From Pseudomonas subflava (GTDB lineage: Bacteria > Pseudomonadota > Gammaproteobacteria > Pseudomonadales > Pseudomonadaceae), in contig NZ_JAMXBF010000007.1 in the NCBI RefSeq assembly GCF_023823685.1, forward strand, positions 186,001 through 250,000: DNA of 64,000 nt, read 5' to 3'. Positions 9,917 through 18,150 of the stretch are shown here, in pieces; position 1 is the first letter of the stretch; each line of letters begins with the position of its first letter. Below the pieces are notes generated by a model. The model searched no databases. It saw only the letters and a list, made by a program, of their open reading frames with translations, and was not told the origin of the DNA. Position numbers and translations under genes: made by a program.

Positions 9917-10786
9917 TCAGCCGGCGCCCAGGTCGTGGATGGTGTCCTTGAGCATGTCGAAGTCGTACTCCGACAGCCCTACGTAGTCCAGCACCGGGCC
10001 GCGGATGCTGTCCCACTCGTGGTCCTGCTCCTGGTTGCCGAGCACGCGGTAGCACGCGCAGATGTGCTCGGCCATCTTCAGGATAGCCAGCAGGTTCTTC
10101 AGCTGCACGTCGCGGCTGGAATCGTCGCTGCTGAAGATGGCCAGGGCGTTGTGGTGGTTGGCGATGGCCTCGCACAGGTGCAGCGGCAGGTTCCACGACT
10201 TGGCGGTGTAGTAGCCGACCACCGCGTGGTTGGTGTTGAGCAGGCGGTTCTCGGTGTCGACGATGCGGCGCTCGTTGCCGGCGCTGTAGTAGGCCTCCTC
10301 CAGCACCGTCATGTAGTTGGGGAAGCGCTTGAGCATCAGCGGGATGCCGCAGTTGTGGAACAGGCCCAGGGTATAGGCCTCGTCCGGCGCCTCGCAGCCG
10401 ATCCGTTTGGCCAGGGTCAGGCAGGTCATGGCCACGTCCTGGGCGGTATCCCAGAAGCGGTTGAGGGTGACGATGGTCTCGTCGCTCATCTCGCCCTTGA
10501 TCGACAGCGCATTGATCATATTGATCACCGAGCGGCTGCCGAGCAGGTTCACCGCGCGCTGGATCGAGCTGACCTTGTTGGCCAGGCCGAAATACGGCGA
10601 GTTGACGATCTTCAGCAGCGCGCCGGACAGCCCCGGGTCCTGGCTGATGAGCTTGGCGATGCTCTTCAGGTCCGGGTTGGGCATGAACTGCTCCATCTGC
10701 AGATCGACCATGATCTGCGGCTGCGGGGGCACGCTGATGCCCTGCAGCACCTGCTGAATCTGTTCGGGGGAGAGTTCCTGGACCAT
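9917..10786 (-). CDS. HDOD-domain signalling protein
   Basis: A 289-residue protein made almost entirely of one HDOD domain. The recognisable start is LKSIAKLISQDPGLSGALLKIVNSPYFG, here written in two parts: LKSIAKLISQDP and GLSGALLKIVNSPYFG. It also has AVNLLGSRSV and HNCGIPLM. HDOD proteins are degenerate relatives of HD phosphohydrolases that act in regulation rather than catalysis. No attached output domain is seen. The ATG at 10786 opens MVQELSPEQIQQVL. It is transcribed divergently from pfpI. Confidence 0.85.
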   Translation of the reverse strand: MVQELSPEQIQQVLQGISVPPQPQIMVDLQMEQFMPNPDLKSIAKLISQDPGLSGALLKIVNSPYFGLANKVSSIQRAVNLLGSRSVINMINALSIKGEMSDETIVTLNRFWDTAQDVAMTCLTLAKRIGCEAPDEAYTLGLFHNCGIPLMLKRFPNYMTVLEEAYYSAGNERRIVDTENRLLNTNHAVVGYYTAKSWNLPLHLCEAIANHHNALAIFSSDDSSRDVQLKNLLAILKMAEHICACYRVLGNQEQDHEWDSIRGPVLDYVGLSEYDFDMLKDTIHDLGAG

Positions 10787-10923
10787 GGCACGACAGCTGG
10801 AAGTGTGAACGAGCCTACAGTCTAACCGAGCGCATGCGACAAGGCGGCTAAACCTTTTGGCTGATCTTTTCCGGTCGGGCCCGGTCGGAACAGGAACACC
10901 CCCGACACAGAGGAGATTCCGCC

Positions 10924-11463
10924 ATGTCGCTATCCCTGAAAGGCAAACGCGTCGCCCTGCTGGTCACCGACGGCTTCGAGCAGGTCGAGATGACCGAACC
11001 GAAGAAGGCCCTGGAAGCCGCCGGCGCCCGCGCCGATGTGCTCTCCACCAAGGAAGGCCAGGTGCAGGGCTGGCACCACGACAAGCCCGGCGACAGCTTC
11101 CCGGTCGACGGCACCATCGACAAGGCCCAGGTCGAGGAATACGACGCCATCGTCCTGCCCGGCGGCGTAATGAATTCCGACACCATCCGCACCGACACCG
11201 CCGCGCTGACCCTGGTACAGGCCGCCGAGAAGTCCGGCAAGCCGATCGCGGTGATCTGCCATGGCGCCTGGCTGCTGGTCTCGGCCGGCCTGGTCGAGGG
11301 CAAGACCATGACCAGCTGGCCGTCGCTCAAGGACGACATCCGCAACGCCGGCGGCGATTGGCAGGACAAGGAAGTGATCCGCGACGGCAACCTGATCAGC
11401 AGCCGCAAGCCGGACGACCTGCCGGCGTTCAATCAGGCCCTGCTGGAGCTGCTGGCGGCCTGA
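10924..11463 (+). CDS. pfpI: DJ-1/PfpI-family protein (protease or deglycase-like)
   Basis: A 179-residue PfpI protein. The nucleophile cysteine is in AVICHGAW, near residue 115, with the adjacent His expected for the family, and an upstream acidic residue is in the TDGFEQVE segment. These proteins were named proteases but many act on glycated or aldehyde-modified substrates or in stress tolerance. A good AGAGGAG site precedes the ATG. In P. aeruginosa PfpI affects stress resistance and mutation rate. Confidence 0.9.
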   Translation: MSLSLKGKRVALLVTDGFEQVEMTEPKKALEAAGARADVLSTKEGQVQGWHHDKPGDSFPVDGTIDKAQVEEYDAIVLPGGVMNSDTIRTDTAALTLVQAAEKSGKPIAVICHGAWLLVSAGLVEGKTMTSWPSLKDDIRNAGGDWQDKEVIRDGNLISSRKPDDLPAFNQALLELLAA

Positions 11464-11510
11464 GAACCTGTCTACGACTTGATCGTCGGCCATGCTTCGT
11501 CGAGCGCGGT

Positions 11511-11574
11511 CTCGGGCTGCTCATTTACGACCGGTAAACTCCGCGCCCCCGCTCGTCTTGCCTGGCTCTAGCTC
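11511..11574. repeat. Pseudomonas intergenic repeat, family A (copy 1)
   Basis: A 64-bp element whose core has TTTAC (11524-11528) and GTAAA (11534-11538) as inverted arms, followed by CTTGCCTGGCTCTAGCTC. A close relative lies at 27940-28010. It sits between pfpI and the RlmI-like gene and codes for nothing credible. Confidence 0.65.
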
Positions 11575-11612
11575 AAAAGCTGGTAAACAGGCTCCGGTCA
11601 GAGTGGGCAGGG

Positions 11613-11618
11613 TATAAT
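11613..11618 (+). promoter_or_regulatory. -10 element upstream of the RlmI-like gene
   Basis: A perfect TATAAT stands 26 bp before the ATG at 11645. No good -35 is seen at 16-18 bp, so recognition may rely on an activator or the context. Confidence 0.45.
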
Positions 11619-11644
11619 CGCGCTCTTTTTCCCGGAGCGCCCCC

Positions 11645-12841
11645 ATGACCCTGCCCGCCCTGCGCCTCAAAGCCAACGCCGATCGTCGCCTGCGCGCCGG
11701 TCACCTGTGGGTCTACAGCAACGAGATCGACGTGGCAGCCACTCCGCTGCACGGTTTCCAGGCCGGCGACCAGGCGATCCTCGAAGCGGCCGGCGGCAAG
11801 CCGCTGGGCATCGTGGCGATGAGCCCGAACAACCTGATCTGCGCCCGCCTGCTGTCGCGCGATGTCAAGCACGTGCTGGACAAGTCGCTGCTGGTGCACC
11901 GCCTGAACGTCGCCCTGAGCCTGCGCGAGCGCCTGTTCGACACCCCGCACTACCGCCTGGTGTACGGCGATTCCGACCTGCTGCCGGGCCTGGTGGTCGA
12001 CCGCTTCGGCGACCATCTGGTGGTGCAGCTGGCCTCTGCCACCATGGAGCAGCAGAAAGAGGCGGTGATCGAGGCGCTGGTGCAGGTGCTCAAGCCACGC
12101 GGCATCCTGTTCAAGAACGACTCCGCCGCCCGCGACGCCGAGGGTCTGCAGCGCTACGTCGACACCGCCTTCGGCGTGGTCCCCGAATGGGTCGCGCTGG
12201 AGGAGAACGGCGTGAAATTCGAGGCCCCCGTGCTCGGCGGCCAGAAGACCGGCTGGTTCTATGACCACCGCATGAACCGCGCGCGCCTGGCGCCCTACGT
12301 GCAGGGCAAGCGCGTACTCGACCTGTTCAGCTACGTCGGCGGCTGGGGTGTACAGGCCGCCGCCTTCGGCGCCAGCGAGGTGTTCTGCGTGGACGGCTCG
12401 AGCCTGGCGCTGGACGGTGTGGAGCGCAACGCCACGCTCAACGGCGTGGCCGAGAAGGTCACCTGCGTGGAAGGCGACGTGTTTGAGGCGTTGAAGGAAC
12501 TGAAGGCCGCCGAGGAGCGCTTCGACGTGGTGGTCGCCGACCCACCTGCCTTCATCAAGCGCAAGAAGGACCTGAAGAACGGCGAGGCCGCCTACCGCCG
12601 TCTCAACGAACAGGCCATGCGCCTGCTGAACAAGGACGGCATCCTGGTCAGCGCCAGTTGCTCCATGCACCTGCCGGAAGACGACCTGCAGAACATCCTG
12701 CTCTCCAGCGCCCGCCACCTGGACCGCAACCTGCAGCTGCTCGAGCGTGGCGGCCAGGGCCCGGACCATCCGGTGCACCCGGCCATTCCCGAGACCCGCT
12801 ACATCAAGAGCCTCACGGTACGCCTGCTGCCCAACAGCTGA
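11645..12841 (+). CDS. rlmI: 23S rRNA (cytosine-C5)-methyltransferase, RlmI type
   Basis: A 398-residue SAM-dependent methyltransferase with an N-terminal PUA-like domain (about residues 1-70), a middle RNA-fold region, and a Rossmann methyltransferase C-terminal half. The SAM-binding segment is VLDLFSYVGGWG near residue 222, and the motif VVADPPAFIKRKKDL is near residue 298. The catalytic cysteine is in SASCSMHL, near residue 340. Length matches E. coli RlmI (396), which methylates C1962 of 23S rRNA. The target in this organism is inferred from family. Confidence 0.88.
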   Translation: MTLPALRLKANADRRLRAGHLWVYSNEIDVAATPLHGFQAGDQAILEAAGGKPLGIVAMSPNNLICARLLSRDVKHVLDKSLLVHRLNVALSLRERLFDTPHYRLVYGDSDLLPGLVVDRFGDHLVVQLASATMEQQKEAVIEALVQVLKPRGILFKNDSAARDAEGLQRYVDTAFGVVPEWVALEENGVKFEAPVLGGQKTGWFYDHRMNRARLAPYVQGKRVLDLFSYVGGWGVQAAAFGASEVFCVDGSSLALDGVERNATLNGVAEKVTCVEGDVFEALKELKAAEERFDVVVADPPAFIKRKKDLKNGEAAYRRLNEQAMRLLNKDGILVSASCSMHLPEDDLQNILLSSARHLDRNLQLLERGGQGPDHPVHPAIPETRYIKSLTVRLLPNS

Positions 12842-12849
12842 TGGAGGCC

Positions 12850-12865
12850 CCGCCCTTTCGGGCGG
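12850..12865. terminator. Hairpin between rlmI and the polyester hydrolase gene
   Basis: CCGCCC (12850-12855) pairs with GGGCGG (12860-12865) around a TTTC loop, between two convergent stop codons. There is no T-tract, so termination is plausible but not assured. Confidence 0.45.
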
Positions 12866-12875
12866 AGCGGGGGCA

Positions 12876-13721
12876 TCAGTTGATGCCCTTGCGCTGCTCG
12901 GTCCACAGCAGGCTGGTGCACAGGCCGCAGAAGGTGCCGTAGAAGGTACTGCTGGCGTTCTGGTCGTTCATCAGGTGATAGCGGAACCACGCGGTGGACG
13001 GCCCGCGGTAGGCGCCGCCATTGCCGACCGGCTCGAAGTGGCTGACCGTGCGCCGCTCACCCCAGAACACCGGCACGTTGGCGCGGGTGTAGACCGGCTG
13101 GGCGTTCAGGTAGGGGAAGGCGATGGTGTCGCCGCCGCCGGTCATCAGGAACATCGGCCCCTTCTGGTTGCGCTGCGACGCGCTGTCGTGGCCCAGGCCG
13201 ATGGTGTACGGCTGGATGGGCGCCGTCACCCGCACCCGGTCGTCCTGCCCGGCCATGATCGAACCGCCGCCGCCCTGGGAATGCCCGGACGTGCCGACGC
13301 GCCCGGCGTTGAGCTTGCCGGCATAAGTGCCGTAGGTGGCGGCGTTTTCCTGCACCAAGTAATCCAGGCAGGCGAGCATCTCCTGGCCGGTGCCGGCATT
13401 GGACGTCTCCGCCGCGGCCACCACGAAGCCGTGGCTGGCCCAGTGGCCGAGCAGCGCGGCGTAGGTGCTCGGGCTGGACCCGGTGCCGTTGCCCCAGAGG
13501 ATGATCGGGTGGCGCACGCCGTTCTGACCGAGGTTGCTGGGCCGGTAGATGCGGCAGCTCGGCCCCTCGCTCTGGCTGGTGGTGGCGTAGGGGCCGTTGT
13601 TGTCGAAGCTGGACACGGCCGGGAACGGCGTGCCGGGGGTATCCGGCAGGGGAGCGGCCAGGGCAGAGGCCGAAGCGGTCAGCAACGCGGCCAGCAGGCC
13701 GCCGAGTTTGAAGTCATGCAT
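12876..13721 (-). CDS. Secreted polyester hydrolase: cutinase/lipase of the Pseudomonas mendocina type
   Basis: A 281-residue precursor: signal peptide at residues 1-22 (ending SALA), then a 259-residue mature alpha/beta hydrolase beginning APLPDTPG. In mature numbering the nucleophile is S126 (GHSQG), the acid D176 (GGGD) and the base H206 (VSHF). These are the positions of the triad in the P. mendocina cutinase, which hydrolyses cutin, triglycerides and PET. The oxyanion and substrate-groove segment ILWGNGTG is conserved, and cysteines 34 and 96 plus a C-terminal CGLC could form disulfides. The ATG at 13721 has a GAGGAAA site, and upstream extension gives no signal peptide. As I remember PAO1, this gene is absent between rlmI and ilvD there. 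Substrate range is inferred from family. Confidence 0.92.
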   Translation of the reverse strand: MHDFKLGGLLAALLTASASALAAPLPDTPGTPFPAVSSFDNNGPYATTSQSEGPSCRIYRPSNLGQNGVRHPIILWGNGTGSSPSTYAALLGHWASHGFVVAAAETSNAGTGQEMLACLDYLVQENAATYGTYAGKLNAGRVGTSGHSQGGGGSIMAGQDDRVRVTAPIQPYTIGLGHDSASQRNQKGPMFLMTGGGDTIAFPYLNAQPVYTRANVPVFWGERRTVSHFEPVGNGGAYRGPSTAWFRYHLMNDQNASSTFYGTFCGLCTSLLWTEQRKGIN

Positions 13722-13869
13722 CGAAGGGTTTCCTCGTTCTTGTTTCCCTGAGACACGAATCGCCATTTCCCTCCCGACCCACTGCGCCGGACCCGGGCTG
13801 CACTGCACGGTAAATCGCTGGCGAACGCCGGCGCCCGGTCGCGGACCGCGGCGCACCGCCGAACCCTAC

Positions 13870-13885
13870 GTGACCGCACGGTCAC
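13870..13885. promoter_or_regulatory. Inverted repeat in the region between the cutinase and ilvD
   Basis: GTGACCG (13870-13876) and CGGTCAC (13879-13885) form a perfect dyad with a 2-bp spacer. It is about 150 bp upstream of the cutinase start and about 280 bp upstream of ilvD. The size suits a dimeric regulator, but no regulator gene is adjacent. The rest of the 442-bp gap 13722-14163 holds only the candidate ilvD promoter. Confidence 0.4.
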
Positions 13886-13974
13886 ACCCGCAATCGACCG
13901 AAGGGGGAAAGCGGATGAACGGCATCGCACCAAGGGGCTAACCCTTCGCCGCCGGCACCGGCAATCGCACCGCC

Positions 13975-14004
13975 TTGGCTCGGCGGCGGCGGCGGGCGTA
14001 GAAT
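13975..14004 (+). promoter_or_regulatory. Candidate sigma-70 promoter of ilvD
   Basis: TTGGCT (13975-13980) and TAGAAT (13999-14004) are separated by 18 bp. This implies a leader of roughly 150 nt before ilvD. I found no leader peptide rich in branched-chain codons, so attenuation is not supported. Confidence 0.45.
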
Positions 14005-14163
14005 CGGGGCATTCCCTCGCCAGGCATCCTCCGGCGGGCTTGTGAGCCCGGGCCGGGCGGACGGTGATCCCGTCCCGCTGCACGCCCACCCTCCGACGCG
14101 GTCATCTGCCGCCGACCCGCTCACCCAAACCACTGCTTACCTGATTAGCCGCAGGAACCCGTC

Positions 14164-16002
14164 ATGCCCGATTACCGCTCGAAGACCTCCACCCACGGCC
14201 GCAACATGGCCGGCGCCCGCGCCCTGTGGCGCGCCACCGGGATGAAGGACGAAGACTTCAAGAAGCCGATCATCGCCATCGCCAACTCCTTCACCCAGTT
14301 CGTGCCCGGCCACGTGCATCTGAAGGACCTGGGCCAGCTGGTCGCCCGCGAGATCGAGAAACACGGCGGCGTGGCCAAGGAATTCAACACCATCGCCGTG
14401 GACGACGGCATCGCCATGGGCCACGACGGCATGCTCTATTCCCTGCCGAGCCGCGAGATCATCGCCGACTCCGTGGAATACATGGTCAACGCCCACTGCG
14501 CCGACGCCATCGTGTGCATCAGCAACTGCGACAAGATCACCCCCGGCATGCTGATGGCCGCCCTGCGCCTGAACATCCCGGTGGTGTTCGTCTCCGGCGG
14601 CCCGATGGAAGCCGGCAAGACCAAGCTGGCCAACCATGGCCTGGACCTGGTCGACGCCATGGTCGTCGCCGCCGACGACTCCTGCTCCGACGAGAAGGTC
14701 GCCGAGTACGAGCGCAGCGCCTGCCCGACCTGCGGTTCCTGCTCCGGCATGTTCACCGCCAACTCGATGAACTGCCTGACCGAAGCCCTGGGCCTGTCCC
14801 TGCCGGGCAACGGTTCGACCCTGGCCACCCACAGTGATCGCGAGCAGCTGTTCCTGCGCGCCGGCCGCCTGGCCGTCGAGCTGTGCCAGCGCTACTACGG
14901 CGAGAACGACGAGTCCGTACTGCCGCGCAACGTCGCCAGCTTCAAGGCGTTCGAGAACGCCATGACCCTGGACATCGCCATGGGCGGCTCGACCAACACC
15001 ATCCTGCACCTGCTGGCCGCCGCCCAGGAGGCGGAGATCGCCTTCGACCTGCGCGACATCGATCGCCTGTCGCGCAAGGTGCCGCAGCTGTGCAAGGTGG
15101 CGCCGAACATCCAGAAGTACCACATGGAAGACGTGCACCGCGCCGGCGGCATCTTCTCGATCCTCGGCGAGCTGGCCCGTGGCGGCCTGCTGCACACCGA
15201 CGTACCGACCGTGCACAGCCCGAGCATGGCCGACGCCATCGCCGAGTGGGACATTACCCAGACCCAGGACGAGAAGGTGCACACCTTCTTCAAGGCAGGC
15301 CCTGCCGGCATCCCGACCCAGACCGCCTTCAGCCAGAGCACTCGCTGGGACACCCTGGATGACGACCGCGCCGAAGGCTGCATCCGCAGCGTCGAGCATG
15401 CCTACTCGCAGGAAGGCGGTCTGGCCGTGCTGTACGGCAACATCGCCCTCGACGGCTGCGTGGTGAAAACCGCCGGCGTCGACGAATCGATCCACGTGTT
15501 CGAAGGCACCGCGAAGATCTTCGAGAGCCAGGACAGCGCCGTGAAGGGCATCCTCGCCGACGAGGTGAAGGCCGGTGACATCGTGATCATCCGCTACGAA
15601 GGCCCAAAAGGCGGCCCGGGCATGCAGGAGATGCTGTATCCGACCAGCTACCTGAAGTCCAAGGGCCTGGGCAAGGCCTGCGCCCTGCTCACCGACGGCC
15701 GCTTCTCCGGCGGTACCTCGGGCCTGTCCATCGGCCACGCCTCGCCGGAAGCCGCCGCGGGCGGCGCCATCGGCCTGGTGCGCGATGGCGACAAGGTGCT
15801 GATCGACATCCCCAACCGCAGCATCAACCTGCTGGTGAGCGATGAAGAGCTGGCCGCCCGCCGCATCGTCCAGGACCAGAAGGGCTGGAAGCCGGTCGCG
15901 CCACGCGCACGCAAGGTGACCACCGCGCTGAAGGCCTACGCCCTGCTGGCCACCAGCGCCGACAAAGGTGCGGTGCGCGACAAGTCGCTGCTCGACCAAT
16001 AA
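14164..16002 (+). CDS. ilvD: Dihydroxy-acid dehydratase
   Basis: A 612-residue IlvD/Edd family enzyme that dehydrates 2,3-dihydroxy-isovalerate and the isoleucine homologue in branched-chain amino acid synthesis. Cluster-ligand cysteines are visible in [12 protein letters not shown] (about residues 119-130) and [11 protein letters not shown] (about 192-202), and the C-terminal [15 protein letters not shown] is the family signature. Length equals the long [4Fe-4S] E. coli-like form. A strong hairpin terminator follows 16 bp after the stop. Confidence 0.98.
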   Translation: MPDYRSKTSTHGRNMAGARALWRATGMKDEDFKKPIIAIANSFTQFVPGHVHLKDLGQLVAREIEKHGGVAKEFNTIAVDDGIAMGHDGMLYSLPSREIIADSVEYMVNAHCADAIVCISNCDKITPGMLMAALRLNIPVVFVSGGPMEAGKTKLANHGLDLVDAMVVAADDSCSDEKVAEYERSACPTCGSCSGMFTANSMNCLTEALGLSLPGNGSTLATHSDREQLFLRAGRLAVELCQRYYGENDESVLPRNVASFKAFENAMTLDIAMGGSTNTILHLLAAAQEAEIAFDLRDIDRLSRKVPQLCKVAPNIQKYHMEDVHRAGGIFSILGELARGGLLHTDVPTVHSPSMADAIAEWDITQTQDEKVHTFFKAGPAGIPTQTAFSQSTRWDTLDDDRAEGCIRSVEHAYSQEGGLAVLYGNIALDGCVVKTAGVDESIHVFEGTAKIFESQDSAVKGILADEVKAGDIVIIRYEGPKGGPGMQEMLYPTSYLKSKGLGKACALLTDGRFSGGTSGLSIGHASPEAAAGGAIGLVRDGDKVLIDIPNRSINLLVSDEELAARRIVQDQKGWKPVAPRARKVTTALKAYALLATSADKGAVRDKSLLDQ

Positions 16003-16018
16003 GGCGCGGCGGCACCCA

Positions 16019-16047
16019 CACGAGCCCGGCCCCGCGCCGGGCTCGTG
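16019..16047 (+). terminator. ilvD terminator
   Basis: A 12-bp perfect stem: CACGAGCCCGGC (16019-16030) with GCCGGGCTCGTG (16036-16047), a 5-nt loop, then CTTTGC. Confidence 0.8.
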
Positions 16048-16110
16048 CTTTGCAGGGTGCGCAGATACGCGAAGTGCGCGCGGGCACCCTAAGGAGGAGG
16101 CAGAGGCGCC

Positions 16111-16569
16111 ATGAAGATCGGCCTGATCAGCGACACCCACGGCCTGCTGCGCCCCGAGGCGCTGGCGGCGCTGGCCGGGTGTGCGCACATCCTGCATGCC
16201 GGCGATATCGGCAAGCCGGAGATCCTCGATGCGCTGCGCCAGATCGCCCCGCTGACAGTCGTGCGCGGCAACAACGACGAGAACCTGGAGTGGGCTGCCG
16301 AGTTGCCGCTGGCGGTCGAGCTGCAGCTCGGCGGCGTCGGCCTGTATCTGGTGCACGAGCGGGCCCATGTGCCGGCCGGGTTGCCGGACGGCGTGCGCGT
16401 GGTGATCACCGGTCACTCGCATAAGCCGCTGATCGAGGAGCGCGACGGCATCCTGTGGGTCAACCCCGGCAGTGCCGGGCCGCGGCGCTTCAAGCTGCCG
16501 ATCAGCGTCGGCCTGCTGCATATCGAAGACGGCGCCGTGCGCGCCGAACTGCTCGAACTCACCCTTTAG
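16111..16569 (+). CDS. YfcE/MJ0936-type metallophosphoesterase
   Basis: A 152-residue calcineurin-like phosphoesterase. All metal-binding blocks are present: SDTHG (residues 7-11), HAGDIGK (about 30-36), RGNNDE (about 53-58), and GHSHKP (about 104-109), followed by NPGSAGPRR. Small enzymes of this type split phosphodiesters, but physiological substrates are mostly unknown. An AGGAGG site precedes the ATG. It stands alone between the ilvD terminator and a convergent gene. Confidence 0.9.
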   Translation: MKIGLISDTHGLLRPEALAALAGCAHILHAGDIGKPEILDALRQIAPLTVVRGNNDENLEWAAELPLAVELQLGGVGLYLVHERAHVPAGLPDGVRVVITGHSHKPLIEERDGILWVNPGSAGPRRFKLPISVGLLHIEDGAVRAELLELTL

Positions 16570-16594
16570 GGCGCGCCGCGCGCACCGTAGCGTC

Positions 16595-17239
16595 TCAGCT
16601 CACACCGACATAACGGTCGGCGCGGTGATTCAGCGCCAGCACCAGGTTGAGCATCACCGCGCCGAGCACCGACAGCGCCACCTTGTCCGGCGTCACCACG
16701 AAGATCGCGCCCAGCACGATGACCGCGTCGATGGCCATCTGCACCGTGCCGGCACGCACGCCGAAGCGTTCCTGCAGGAACAGCGCGAGGATGTTCACCC
16801 CGCCCAGGCTGGCCCGGTGGCGGAACAGCATCAGCAGGCCCAGGCCCATGGCCGCACCGCCGAACAGCGCGGCGTACAGCACATCGAGGTGAGCGAAGGC
16901 GACCCAGCCCGGCGTCAGTTCGGCCAGCAGCGACACCAGCAGCACGGCGCAGCCGGTGCGCAGGGTGAAGGCCCAGCCCAGGCGCCAGATGCCGAGCGCG
17001 TAGAACGGCAGGTTAACCAGGCAGAACACCAGGCCGAACGGCCAGCCGGCCAGGTACTTGGCCAGGAAGGCGATACCCACGGTGCCGCCGGTGAGCAGCC
17101 CGGCGTGGGTGTAGAAGGCGATGCCCAGGGCCACCAGGGCGGTGCCGAACAGCAGCGCCAGGGCATCCTCCCACAGCGGGTGGCGGACGAAGATGGCGGC
17201 GACGGTTTCAGCCTCGGGCGTGTCGATAGGGTCGGTCAT
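16595..17239 (-). CDS. YitT-family inner-membrane protein
   Basis: A 214-residue integral membrane protein with about five or six hydrophobic helices. It has the family features LLTGGTVGIAFL near residue 50 and FRHRASLGGVNILALFLQERFG, here noted as FRHRASLGG and NILALFLQ. No catalytic motif is visible. YitT proteins have no firm function, and transport of a small solute is only a guess. It converges on the phosphoesterase gene. Confidence 0.85.
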   Translation of the reverse strand: MTDPIDTPEAETVAAIFVRHPLWEDALALLFGTALVALGIAFYTHAGLLTGGTVGIAFLAKYLAGWPFGLVFCLVNLPFYALGIWRLGWAFTLRTGCAVLLVSLLAELTPGWVAFAHLDVLYAALFGGAAMGLGLLMLFRHRASLGGVNILALFLQERFGVRAGTVQMAIDAVIVLGAIFVVTPDKVALSVLGAVMLNLVLALNHRADRYVGVS

Positions 17240-17349
17240 GTGCGGATCTTGGCGGATAAAAGCAAAAGCATAGGGCGCCGCCTTCGGGCGAAGGCGACCT
17301 CGATCAATGACAGTGAAGAAAAGTCCTAGCGGCCTGTGCGGTTAATGCG

Positions 17350-17475
17350 TGCATTCAAGTTCGAGTGCCAGGGTTTGCCAGACTAGGCGTCGCGACGAGT
17401 CGTAGCAGAGCTACGGCGAGGAGCGGCAACGACGTATGGCAAAGCCTGGCGCCGAAATTGGATATTTGAATTAGC
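17350..17475. repeat. Nested palindromic intergenic element
   Basis: The outer arms GCCAGGGTTTGCCA (17367-17380) and TGGCAAAGCCTGGC (17437-17450) match in 13 of 14 positions. ATTCAA/TTGAAT-like ends lie further out. A second, inner stem is CGTAGC (17401-17406) with GCTACG (17410-17415) around AGA. The whole would fold into one long branched hairpin. It lies between the folA stop and the YitT gene and resembles elements repeated in other Pseudomonas genomes (memory, not searched). Confidence 0.65.
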
Positions 17476-17486
17476 CAAACAGGCCT

Positions 17487-17999
17487 CTAGCGGCGCTGCC
17501 AGGTCTCGAAGCGGTAGGCCGGCGAAGCGTCGGTCGCTTCGTGCGCTTCGCACTCGCTGCGCTGCCAGGCGGCCTCGTCGAAGGCCGGGAACCAGGCATC
17601 GCCCTCGGGCTGCAGCGCCACGCGGGTCAGGTACAGGCGCGCGGCCTGGGCCAGGCCCTGTTCGTAGAGCTGGGCGCCACCGATCAGCATCAGCTCGTCC
17701 ACGCCCTGGGCGCGGGCCCACTCGTCGGAGCGCACGATCGCCTGCTCCAGCGAGGCGAACACCTCGGCCCCTTCCAGCTGCAGCCCCGCTTGGCGGCTGA
17801 CCACCAGGTTGAGGCGACCCGGCAGCGGCCGGCCCAGCGAATCCCAGGTCTTGCGGCCCATGATGATCGGCTTGCCGAGCGTCTTGGCCTTGAAGTGCTT
17901 GAGGTCCGCCGGCAGGTGCCAGGGCAGTTGGTTGTCGCGGCCGATCACGCGGTTTTCCGCGAGGGCGGCGATCAGGCAGAGGGGCAGGGTCTGGTTCAT
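17487..17999 (-). CDS. folA: Dihydrofolate reductase
   Basis: A 170-residue DHFR that makes tetrahydrofolate with NADPH. Family features are LIAALAENRVIGRDNQLPWHLP (residues 8-29, given here as LIAALAENRVIG plus LPWHLP), the substrate Asp/Glu region DLKHFK, and IIMGRKTWDSLGRPLPGR near residue 50. The ATG at 17999 gives the standard MNQTLPLCLIAA start, and the frame continues far upstream without homology. It stands divergent from glpQ. Confidence 0.96.
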   Translation of the reverse strand: MNQTLPLCLIAALAENRVIGRDNQLPWHLPADLKHFKAKTLGKPIIMGRKTWDSLGRPLPGRLNLVVSRQAGLQLEGAEVFASLEQAIVRSDEWARAQGVDELMLIGGAQLYEQGLAQAARLYLTRVALQPEGDAWFPAFDEAAWQRSECEAHEATDASPAYRFETWQRR

Positions 18000-18150
18000 G
18001 GCCGCGAGGATACCAGAGGCCCCGGTGTGAAGCAGCGCGCAGCATGGCCGACGGTCATCGTCCTGCCATGACACGTTCGGTAAACGGTCATCGCGGGCGG
18101 TCAGGGTGGAAGCGCTGTTACCCTCTCCCCACCCCGCAAGGAGCGTTGCC

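Noticed and set aside
13722..14163. Leader peptide or riboswitch before ilvD
   Set aside because: I found no branched-chain-rich short frame or conserved riboswitch elements; only a plausible promoter.
14137..16521. A 794-codon open frame on the minus strand across ilvD
   Set aside because: It lies antisense to a clear ilvD, has His/Gly/Ala-rich composition typical of a high-GC shadow frame, and no domain.
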